Shown: positions 42,083 to 51,593 of the stretch, in pieces
Numbering within the stretch: position 1 is the stretch's first letter
Layout of the letters: every line of letters begins with the position of its first letter
Assembly: GCA_963779325.1 (NCBI GenBank)
Contig: CAVZXS010000010.1
Coordinates: forward strand, 124,001-188,000
Length of the DNA: 64,000 bases
Direction: 5' to 3'
Origin: CAVZXS01 sp963779325
GTDB lineage: Bacteria; Bacteroidota; Bacteroidia; Chitinophagales; Chitinophagaceae
Notes under the pieces: generated by a model
The model's database searches: none
What the model was told of the DNA's origin: nothing
What the model saw: the letters and a program-made list of their open reading frames with translations, nothing else
Made by a program: the position numbers and the translations under genes

Positions 42083-42922
42083 TTACCTGAACTCCCTGAT
42101 ATAACGTGCCAGTTCTTCTTTACTCTTGCTGAAGGAAAACGCATCATATATAAGGTAATAGCTGCCGCGATCAGTGGTATACCGATACGCATACTTAGCC
42201 AAATCCAATTTACTGTCATCGAAAGAAAACATTTCCACCAGTTCTTTTACCTGCATGGTTGTCATCATATTCTGATTAACGATATGCTTGGCTATATCCA
42301 ATCTTGTGTTGTCAAAAACCTCGCGACGTACAGCTTCTTTTGCTTTATCAAAATCCCTGTTGCTCATCGGTCTGCCGTAAGTACCGCCATTGCCGCTGTT
42401 GCCCCATCCGCCATTTCCGTTATCTCTGTCCCTGTCAAAATCTCTGTCACGATCATCTCTGTCACGATCATCTCTGTCATTATCACGACCTCTGTCGCCA
42501 TCTCTTTTACGATCATTATCACGGCCCCAAACACCACCCCTGCGCCTGATTGGCGTTTCGTCTACTATTGCTTTACCAAATCGGTTGATAACAATATCTA
42601 CCAAATAGCCGGGCTTTACATATATCGATCCTGAATATAAAACTTCATACCGATTACCGAAGAAGATACCATTGTCACTTCCTAAATCCCATCCGTTTTT
42701 TCTGCGCTTATTTTTTTCTTTGTACACTTTAACGGATTGGTAGCCGGGCCGCAGGTTGTCGATGCGTATTTCGCGGTCATTATCCTTGTAGCGGGTATCG
42801 TTTACCACTACACAAATATTATCCTTACCGAGATAAGTTACCGATAATGTGCTTTCGCCGTAAAAAGCGAAAGATGAAATACTGATTACTGTGCTGATTA
42901 AAAATGTAAAAATTGATTTCAT
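42083..42922 (-). CDS. DUF4476 secreted protein with Arg/Asp-rich linker
   Basis: 279 residues with a signal peptide. The N-terminal beta domain (about 20-115) contains SIYVKPGYLVDIVINRFGKAIVDE. A charged linker (about 128-185) of alternating Arg and Asp follows, encoded by a repetitive run, and ends in a Gly/Asn stretch. The C-terminal DUF4476 helical domain (about 188-279) reads MSNRDFDKAKEAVRREVFDNTRLDIAK and MQVKELVEMFSFDDSKLDLAKYAY. The function of DUF4476 is not known. The linker length is likely variable between strains. Confidence 0.87.
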   Translation of the reverse strand: MKSIFTFLISTVISISSFAFYGESTLSVTYLGKDNICVVVNDTRYKDNDREIRIDNLRPGYQSVKVYKEKNKRRKNGWDLGSDNGIFFGNRYEVLYSGSIYVKPGYLVDIVINRFGKAIVDETPIRRRGGVWGRDNDRKRDGDRGRDNDRDDRDRDDRDRDFDRDRDNGNGGWGNSGNGGTYGRPMSNRDFDKAKEAVRREVFDNTRLDIAKHIVNQNMMTTMQVKELVEMFSFDDSKLDLAKYAYRYTTDRGSYYLIYDAFSFSKSKEELARYIREFR

Positions 42923-43240
42923 AATTTGGTTCCTCCATTTTTTAGTGATAACTGTACATTTTCAAAGCACATGCCGGTGTGCCGAAACAAAATGTTAAAG
43001 CAATTTTTATACAGCAAAGCATACCTGTAAGCGACTTTTGAATACTGCATAAAATGGCCGCGAGTACTGAGCTCCGTGCAAAAAAAGAGTCCGTGATTAA
43101 CACCAAAATAAATTTTGCTGCCGGCAGCAATTAGTTATGAAAAAGTCTTCCGGCCTGCATCTAAAGCTTGTATTGACTGCGAATCACCGGTCTTTAAACT
43201 TTAATTTATTAACTTGTATAAAATTTCAAACTACAGTATC

Positions 43241-46200
43241 ATGCAATCAGCAAAAATTGTTTTCGCAGTATTTATTTTATTAACCTTTTTTAACATGAGC
43301 AGCAAGGCGCAAATTATTAAAAACTATGAACCCGAATGGAAGAAAGTAGATGAACTAATCAATAAAAAGAATCTTCCTAAATCTGCATTAACGGAAGTAA
43401 AGAAGATTTATGAACAGGCCAAAAAAGAAAAGCAAGAGGCGCAAAAAATAAAAGCGGCTGTGTACATGATCAGCCTGCAACATGAAACCCGCGAAGAAAA
43501 TGAATTAACCGGTGTAAAAGAATTAGAAAAAGAAATTGCCGGCGCGGCGCAACCTTCCAAATCAATGTTACAAAGTTTACTGGCCGGCATATATTGGAAT
43601 TATTATCAGAATAACCGTTGGAATATGTACGACCGTACCGAAACGGCGGCCGCATTTAAAAAAGAAGACATAGCTACCTGGACGGCGGAAGATTTTCATA
43701 AAAAAGTTACAGAGCTATATTTATTTTCTGTTAAAGAAGAAAAAATATTACAGCAAGCTAAGTTGGAAATCTATGATGCATTAATTATTAAAGGCAATAC
43801 CCGCAGCCTGCGCCCTACCCTTTACGACTTGCTGGCGCATCGTGCATTGGGCTATTTCGGCAATGATGAAAGAGATATTAAAAAACCGGCTTACGCTTTT
43901 GAAATAAATCAACCCGAAGCATTTGCGCCGGCAAAAGAATTTGCAGCGGCAAAATTTACTACCAATGATGAACTTTCACTCTACCACAAAGTATTGGTAA
44001 CTTATCAAAAACTAATAGCCTTTCATTTGGATGATGCCAACCCGGATGCATTGATTGATGCAGATATAAACCGTTTGCAATTTGTAAAACAAAACGGCGT
44101 GATGAATGACAAGAATATACTTTTCAAAAAAGCATTAGAAAACATTACAAAAAAATATGCTGATAAACCTGCCGCAGCGCAGGCTTGGTATTTAATAGCG
44201 CAACAATACGAAGCCGCTGCCGCGGGATACACCGCCGGCAAAGACACTACGCATCAATACGACAGGATAAAGGCCAAAGAAATTTGCGAACAGGTACTGA
44301 AACAAAAAACGCAAAGCGAGGGTTGGGTCAACTGTTATAACCTTTTGAACAGCATTAATGCCAAAACACAAAACTTTACCATCGAAAAAGTAAATTTGCC
44401 CGGTCAGCCATTCAGGGCTTTGGTTAATTACAGAAATATACAAACCCTTTACCTGCGCCTGGTAAAAGCCGATGATAAGTTGCGTAAAGAATTGACTAAC
44501 TATTATAATGAAGAAAGTTGGAAAAAATTATTGGCGCTGACAAGTATTCGCAGCTGGCAACAGGCATTGCCGCAAACAAACGATTTGCAACAGCACTCCG
44601 TTGAAATAAAAATAGACGCACTGCCTGCCGGCGAATATTTGTTGATTACAAGCAGCGATGCCGATTTTAGCACTAAGAAAGCCGTGCTTGGCGCTAAATA
44701 TTTTTATGCTTCCAATATCAGTTTTGTGAATAGCAATATAGATTTTTTTGTTTTGCATCGTGATAACGGACAGCCGATGGCCAATGCGACTGTGCAATTG
44801 TGGGAACAGCTTTATGATTACAAAAACTACAAATACACTACACAAAAAGGGAAGCAATACAAAACAGATGCGAACGGCTATTTTAAAGTAGATAAACCTG
44901 AAGAAAAAAACAGGAGCAATTACAATTATATGCTTGATATTGTTCATAAAGATGACAGGCTTTATCTTGATGAATATTTAAATCAATATTACTATTACGA
45001 TGCGGGAAATAATACAGCACCGCTAAAAGCGCAGGTTTTCTTTTTTACCGACAGAAGTATTTATCGTCCCGCTCAAACCGCTTTCTTTAAAGGCATTGCT
45101 CTCTCACAGGCAACTGATAAAAAATCAACAGCCAAGATTTTTACAAACTATAAAACCACCGTTTACCTGTATAATGCAAATGGTGAAAAAGTAGATTCCT
45201 TAAAAGTAGCAACCAATGATTACGGTTCGTTCAGCGGTAAGTTTCAATTGCCCAAAGGCGCTTTAAACGGCGACTTTAGTATACGGCTTGCAGACAATGA
45301 ATCGGGCAGTGCCGAATTTTCGGTAGAAGAATATAAACGTCCTAAGTTTTATGTGGAATACGAACCGATAAAAGGAACATTTAAAGTAAATGATAAAATA
45401 AAAATTACCGGTTTGGCAAAAGCTTATGCAGGCAATAATGCAGATGGCGCCAAAGTAAGTTACCGTATTGTTCGTGAGCCCCGGTATTTATATCCCTGGA
45501 TGTTTTGGAGATGGTATCAACCGCCCACCGAAAGTATGGAAATAGCGCATGGCGAAACCAAAACGGATAAAGACGGAAAATTTATAATTGAGTTTACCGC
45601 CATACCCGATTTAAAAGTGGAAAAGAAATTTGATCCCTTATTTGATTACACCGTGTATGCTGATGTAACGGATATAAACGGCGAAACAAGAAGCGGGGAA
45701 ACAAGTGTAACGGTTGGTTACAAATCATTGTTGTTAAATGTAAATGTAAACGATCGCCTGCCTGCCGATAGTTTTAAAAATATTTCTATCAGCACTACCA
45801 ATATGGCCGGCGAGTTTGAAGCGGCAAAAGTTACGCATAGCGATTTATAAACAAAAACATGAGGATCGTCTTATTCGTAATCGCTATTGGGCGGAGCCGG
45901 ATCAATTTGTAATGAGCAAAGAAGAGTACATAAAAAACTTTCCGTACGATGAATATAAAAATGAAACAGATGACCGCAGTTGGGAAAAAGGAGAAAAGGT
46001 TTTTGAGAAAACGGACTCATCTAAAAAAGATTCCAAATTCGCTGTTGCCAATACAAAACTGACCGCAGGCTTTTATGTAGTAGAAGTTGTTACAAAAGAT
46101 AAAGACGGCAACGAGGTAAAAGATGTGCAATACACGGAATTATTTGATGAAAAGAGTAACGGACTCAATAAAAAAGAATACCTGTGGACATCGGCGGATA

Positions 46201-49200
46201 AGAGCAGTATTGAACCCGGCGAAAAAATAGCGATTGCAATTGGGCACGGCGGCCGATAACCTGTTTGTTGTAAATCAAATTGACAAAGTAGCTGCCGCCG
46301 GCAATAAAGAAACTGAAAACAAATTTTCATTTATTAAACTGAATAACGAAAAAAAGAAAATTGATTTCAGTGCTGCTGAAAATGACCGCGGCGGATACGG
46401 TGTTAATTATTTTTTTGTAAAACACAATCGTTTTTTTTATTACGGCTTGGATGTTAATGTGCCGTGGACAAATAAAGAGCTGCAAATTGAGTATGCCACC
46501 TTCAGGGATAAAGTATTGCCGGGCAGCGAAGAAAAATGGAAAGTGAAAATTACGGGCTATAAAAAAGAAAAAGCAGCGGCCGAAATGCTGGTGAGTATGT
46601 ATGATGCATCGCTGGATCAGTTTAAACCGCATAGTTGGTACCAACCGAATGTATGGCCCAATTATAATGGTACAACGAACTGGAATGGCAGAAATAATTT
46701 TAGCGAGGTACAATCGCAGGCAAAATATAATTACAATACCGATTACAAATCGTTTGATAAAAGATATGATGGGTTGTTTGAAATGGTACTGGTTAAAAGA
46801 AGAGGGTATTATAAGAAGAGGTGAAGTAAACGTAATGAAAATGGCAGCGCCCACATCAGTCCAAGGTGTCACTAATGAGATGGGCTTTGCTGCTGTTGAT
46901 ACTGCATTTAATAAAGGAGCTAATTTCAAATTTAGCATTTCGAAGAAAAAGGATGAAGATGTAATGGGAGATTGGAGTGATCAGCCCAATAAAAAAGAGA
47001 GTGCCGGGAAATCTCCTGAAACAAAAATTCGCAAGAACTTTAATGAAACGGCTTTCTTCTTTCCCGATTTAAGAACCGACAGCAGCGGCGCCATCGAGTT
47101 TTCTTTTACCATACCCGAAGCGCTTACTAAATGGAAGCTGCAAACGTTGTTACACACCAAAGACCTGGCCTTTGGTATGAGCAGCAAAGAAGTAATTACA
47201 CAAAAAGACCTGATGGTACAACCCAATGCGCCAAGGTTTTTACGTGAAGGTGATAAAATAGAATTCAGCAGTAAAATTGTAAATCTTACCGGCAAAGAAA
47301 TTACCGGCACCGCTTCATTGGAATTATTTGACGCCGCTACCAATCAACCTGTAGACGGATGGTTTAATAATATGCAGGCCAATCAATATTTTACCATTGG
47401 TGCAGGTCAAAGCGAAGCCGTTAATTTCCCGCTGGCTATTCCGTATCAATTCAACAAAGCACTTGTATGGCGCATCGTTGCCAAGGCGGGGGCCAATAGT
47501 GATGGTGAAGAAGCCGCATTGCCCGTACTTACCAACCGTATGTTGGTTACGGAAACCATGTCGCTGCCCATGCGCGGCTACGGTACAAAGAATTTTAAAT
47601 TTGAAAAATTAATCAACTCGGGCAGTTCTGAAACATTACAGAATCATTCACTCACATTCGAGTACACATCGAACCCCGCCTGGTATGCGGTACAGGCATT
47701 ACCTTATTTAATGGAGTATCCTTACGAATGTGCGGAGCAAACATGGAACAGGTATTACGCTAATTCCATCGCATCAAAGATTGCCAATTCATCCCCGCGT
47801 ATAAAAGAAATATTCAGCAAATGGGCTGCCGGTTCTAAAGGTTCAGAAGGCGCATTACTTTCCAATTTGCAAAAGAATGAAGAACTGAAAGCGGTATTGC
47901 TGGAAGAAACGCCCTGGGTATTGGAAGCCAAAACAGAAGCGGAACAAAAGAAAAACATCGGGTTACTGTTTGACATGATAAAAATGAGTGAGCAATTGAA
48001 TAGTGCTATGGAAAAACTAAAACAAATGCAAAGTGAAAACGGCGGCTTTGTTTGGTTTAAAGGCGGTCCTGATAATCGTTACATCACACAATATATAGTA
48101 ACGGGTATCGGTCATTTGAAAAAATTAAAGGCGGCCTCCCCCAACCCCTCCCAAGGAGGGGCTTCGAAAGCCTCCGATGAATTAAAGAGTATTACTGATT
48201 TAGCAATTCCTTATTTGGACCGGATGATTAAAAAAGATTATGATGAGCTGAAGAAGTATAAAACGGATATGAAGAATTATGTGCCGGGCTACGATGAAAT
48301 TGGTTATTTATACATGCGCAGTTTTTTTCCTGAGTATAAAATAGCTGCCGCATCGCAAACGGCTTATATATACTTCAGAACACAGGCGCAAAAAACCTGG
48401 GTGAAACAAAGCAAGTATATGCAGGGCATGATTGCGTTGGCGCTGCACAGAACTGCCGATGCCAAAACCCCCGGCGATATTTTAAAATCATTGAAAGAAA
48501 CTTCTATTACCAATGAAGAGTTGGGAATGTATTGGAAAGATTTATCTGCAGGCGGGTGGTTCTGGTACCAGGCGCCGATAGAAACACAGTCATTGTTGAT
48601 AGAAGCATTTCAGGAAATAGGTAAAGACAATAAAATGGTTGATGATTTAAGAACCTGGTTATTGAAAAACAAACAAACTACCAATTGGAAAACAACCAAG
48701 GCTACTGCCGAAGCATGTTACGCGTTATTGTTGCAGGGTACGGAATGGTTGAGCAATGAGCCTGTAGTGGAAATTAAATTAGGTACTACAATCGTTTCAT
48801 CAAAAGATGATGCAGCCGAAGCCGGTACGGGTTATTTCAAAAAATCATTTGAAGGCGCCTTTGTAAAACCTGAAATGGGAAATATTACCGTGACAGTTAC
48901 AAAACCCCAATCAACTAATCAACCGATCAACCCAGCCTCCTCATGGGGCGGCATATACTGGCAATATTTTGAAGACCTGGATAAAATAACTTCTGCCTCT
49001 ACTCCATTGAAATTAGTAAAGAAATTATTTATAGAAAAAAATACTGACCGCGGACCGGTATTAACGCCGGTGAATGAAGATGATAAATTAAAAGTGGGCG
49101 ATAAAATAAAAGTAAGAGTAGAGTTGCGGGTGGACAGGGATATGGAATATGTACACATGAAAGATATGCGGGCAAGTTGCATGGAACCGGTAAATGTATT

Positions 49201-49423
49201 GAGCGGGTATAAGTGGCAGGGCGGTTTGGGTTATTATGAAACAACAAAGGATGCGAGTACCAATTTCTTTTTTGATTATTTAAGAAAAGGAACTTATGTT
49301 TTTGAATACCCGTTGTTCGTAACCAATAAAGGAAATTTCAGTAACGGTATAACAACTATACAGTGCATGTACGCTCCGGAGTTTTCTTCACACAGTGAAG
49401 GTATCCGCGTTAATGTAGAGTGA
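43241..49423 (+). pseudogene. Alpha-2-macroglobulin-like thioester protein interrupted by three frameshifts
   Basis: Start ATG 43241 (MQSAKIVFAVFILLTFFNMSSKAQ, signal peptide). The parts at 43241-45850, 45837-46259, 46234-46824 and ~46800-49423 join into one protein of about 2060 residues. Frame breaks are at about 45834 (one extra base; GTT ACC ATA GCG would continue VTIAIYKQKH), about 46234 (one extra base; restores AIQLGTAADNLF) and between 46780 and 46822. MG domains, the bait-like middle, and the thioester site PYECAEQTWNRYY (CxEQ, near 47730) are intact. Such proteins trap attacking proteases at the surface or in the periplasm. No penicillin-binding PbpC partner is adjacent, as usual in Bacteroidota. 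If the indels are sequencing errors the gene is functional. Confidence 0.9.
48135..48162. repeat. REP-like palindrome inserted in the macroglobulin coding sequence
   Basis: CCTCCC...CCCCTCC CAA GGAGGGG element within the reading frame, encoding ASPNPSQGG. It is the reverse orientation of the elements at 49564-49596 and 50018-50053. Confidence 0.75.
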
Positions 49424-49563
49424 TCGGTTTTTTGGCACGCCGGGGCGCAGAGATTGCAGAGAAAAAAATATTGTATACCAACCTCCGCTTGCCCAGCTAC
49501 TCTGCGTGCCTATCCGATTTCATAACTTGAGTCGCACATTTATCTGCGTAATGCTCGGTTCCC

Positions 49564-49596
49564 ACTCTCCTCAGGAGAGGGGTTTAGGGGGTGAGG
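49564..49596. repeat. REP-like palindrome upstream of the FAD oxidoreductase
   Basis: CTCTCC TCA GGAGAG hairpin followed by a GGTTTAGGGGGTGAGG tail: the same design as the two copies lying in coding sequence nearby. Confidence 0.78.
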
Positions 49597-49611
49597 CTGT
49601 ATATTTACAAA

Positions 49612-50757
49612 ATGATTGTTGACTATCTCATCATCGGGCAGGGAATAAGCGGCACATGGCTCTCTTATTATCTTGCAAAAGAAAATGCTTCATTCCTTGT
49701 TATTGATGATGCCGGGGGAAACAGCTCTTCCCGAATAGCGGCAGGTATTATCAATCCCGTTACCGGCAGGCGAATAGTAAAAACATGGATGATAGATGAA
49801 CTGCTGGCACACCTCGTTCCGGCTTATAACGAATTGGGTAATGAATCAGGCATTAGAGCCATTGAGCAAAAAAATATTATAGAGTTCTTCGCTACTCCGC
49901 AAATGAAATTGGCTTTTGAAGAAAGAATGAGGGAAGATGAAAAATATTTACGACTTTATAAAGAAGAAAAATATCTGCAACAATATTTTCGTTTCGAACC
50001 ACAACCTTTTTCAAAAGTCTCCCTCTTTGGGGGAGATTTAGAGGGGGCCGGGGCCTTTGGGCATGGAGAAATCAATCCGTGTTACCTGATCAACCTGCAG
50101 GAAATTATTCCGGCACGCAGCAAAATACTGAAAGAAAATAATCAACTGTTAGAGGAGCGATTTGATATTGTCGAATTAAATATTAGAAAAGGTCATAGCG
50201 GGGAAACCGGTAAAATTATTTATAAAAATATTACGGCCGGTAAAATTATTTTTTGCGACGGCACCGCAGGCTTTAATAACCCATATTTTAAAAATCTCCC
50301 TTACTCATTAAACAAAGGTGAAGCATTAATTATTGAAGCACCTGATCTGCCTGCCGCAAATATTTATAAAAAGGGATTAACCATCGCACCACTTTCGGGT
50401 TCAGCAGCCGGTTATTTTTGGGTTGGCTCCAATTATATTTGGGATTTTGCTGACACAAATCCTACAGAAGCATTCAGGGTAAGAACTGCACAATACTTAA
50501 AGGAGTGGTTGAAAACAGATTTTAAAATCGTAGATCATAAAGCGGCAATTCGACCGGCCAACCTGGAACGCAGGCCTTTTGTCGGTTTTCACCCGGCATA
50601 CAAAAACATTGGTCTGTTGAACGGTATGGGAACAAAGGGTTGTTCGTTAGCCCCTTACTTTGCCTGGCAGCTTGCGGATCATTTTATACACGGCAAAGAA
50701 ATACTGCCCGAAGCCGATGTGAAAAGATTTCAGAAAGTTTTGGCCCGAAATACCTAA
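49612..50757 (+). CDS. FAD-dependent oxidoreductase (DAO family)
   Basis: ATG 49612 (MIVDYLIIGQGISGTWLSYYLAKENASFLVIDD) places the GxGxxG dinucleotide motif at the N-terminus; the GTG at 49591 lies in the repeat element. 381 residues. NSSSRIAAGIINPVTGRR and the C-terminal LERRPFVGFHPAYKNIGLLNGMGTKGCSLAPYFA match glycine oxidase/MnmC-C-like DAO proteins. Residues about 137-149 (SLFGGDLEGAGAF) are encoded by an inserted REP-like element and look foreign to the fold, probably in a surface loop. Substrate is unknown. Confidence 0.87.
   Translation: MIVDYLIIGQGISGTWLSYYLAKENASFLVIDDAGGNSSSRIAAGIINPVTGRRIVKTWMIDELLAHLVPAYNELGNESGIRAIEQKNIIEFFATPQMKLAFEERMREDEKYLRLYKEEKYLQQYFRFEPQPFSKVSLFGGDLEGAGAFGHGEINPCYLINLQEIIPARSKILKENNQLLEERFDIVELNIRKGHSGETGKIIYKNITAGKIIFCDGTAGFNNPYFKNLPYSLNKGEALIIEAPDLPAANIYKKGLTIAPLSGSAAGYFWVGSNYIWDFADTNPTEAFRVRTAQYLKEWLKTDFKIVDHKAAIRPANLERRPFVGFHPAYKNIGLLNGMGTKGCSLAPYFAWQLADHFIHGKEILPEADVKRFQKVLARNT
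50018..50053. repeat. REP-like palindrome inserted in the FAD oxidoreductase coding sequence
   Basis: TCTCCCTCTTTGGGGGAGA hairpin followed by a TTTAGAGGGGG tail, in frame with the oxidoreductase. 36 bp, a multiple of three, so the frame is kept. Confidence 0.78.
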
Positions 50758-50795
50758 CAAAAAATTAATATTGTCGCTTAAAATGAAGCCGCAAA

Positions 50796-51269
50796 ATGAA
50801 GGAAACCAAAACAGCCAAAATTTCTCCACTTGAGCAGGAGACTCCCGGGAATTTAAAAACCGTTTCGCTTTACAATGGCGAGTTACGTTATAATATTCCG
50901 CTCCGTTTCCGGAAAATGGAAAACCTGCATATTGTTTTTTGGTTGTTTAAAGATCTTGCCTGGTGCCTGGTATGGAAACCAATAGCGATAGTAATGATTA
51001 TTCCTACACTTGTCATCTCCATTGTTATTGCATGGCGTACGCGGCATTTTGTTTCAGAGCTTTGTCACAATGCAGCTATCAGTGTATGGATAATGGCCAA
51101 CTCTTACTGGATGCTGAGTGAATTTTTCGGCTTTGATGCGCATATTGTTGCCGGTTCTGTTACATATAAGCATCTTGCGGTTATACCGTTTGTAATTGGT
51201 CTGCTTATTCTCTCCTACTATTACATTATCTGGAGACCCAAACACAAACATGACCTGGAGACGATGTAA
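50796..51269 (+). CDS. Membrane protein of unknown function
   Basis: 157 residues. The first ~45 are soluble (LYNGELRYNIPLRFRKMEN), followed by four likely membrane helices: LAWCLVWKPIAIVMIIPTLVISIVIA, NAAISVWIMANSYWMLSEFFG, HLAVIPFVIGLLILSYYYIIW and possibly part of the Trp-rich entry. No family is recognised. It begins 38 bp after the oxidoreductase and probably shares its transcript. Confidence 0.72.
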   Translation: MKETKTAKISPLEQETPGNLKTVSLYNGELRYNIPLRFRKMENLHIVFWLFKDLAWCLVWKPIAIVMIIPTLVISIVIAWRTRHFVSELCHNAAISVWIMANSYWMLSEFFGFDAHIVAGSVTYKHLAVIPFVIGLLILSYYYIIWRPKHKHDLETM

Positions 51270-51593
51270 GATAACCTAAGCTTCGCCGGGCACAATTAAG
51301 TTAATCTTACGGAATTTGTTTTTACAAATACTCTCTTACAGAAGTATATTATAATCATAGCAGTTATCATAGTTACAATCTTTTATACCATCTTAATTTA
51401 CTAAGTAGTCCAAAGCCCGCCTACGGACGGGCAGGTATGAACAGCGGTTTCGTTCAACATCGCTTTCATTGTTCGTCCTGCGGACGCAACGAAAGCTTAG
51501 TTATTGTACGAATACCCTTCTTCTCGGTCTGTCATCTTCGCTTGGGTCTGGGTCGAACTGAAAAAGTTTGCCGTGTCAGCATAAAGTACTTTG
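51270..51593. other. Intergenic region with repeat copy 1
   Basis: 324 bp without a gene. It holds a GCCCGCC/GGACGGGC palindrome (51414-51435), then repeat copy 1 (51436-51510), then about 60 bp that remain loosely similar to the sequence following copy 2. Confidence 0.7.
51436..51510. repeat. 75-bp direct repeat, copy 1
   Basis: Identical over 75 bp to 57517-57591, same orientation. It contains an imperfect hairpin (GCTTTC ... GAAAGC) and a TTCAACAT segment related to the ATGTTGAAC boxes near 54204 and 55266. Loose similarity continues past the right edge (cccTT...CTCGG, TGGGTCTG.GTCG.ACTG). Confidence 0.9.

Noticed and set aside
42400..42520. Possible CRISPR-like short repeats
   Set aside because: The repeated CGATCATCTCTGTCA words are in-frame codons for an Arg/Asp linker. 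No spacers of constant length.
42284..42634. Plus-strand frames opposite the DUF4476 gene
   Set aside because: They mirror the repetitive Arg/Asp codons of the real gene on the minus strand.
43241..45850. Reading the macroglobulin pieces as four independent genes
   Set aside because: Frame corrections of one base at each junction give continuous family-like sequence, and the later pieces lack signal peptides and proper starts.
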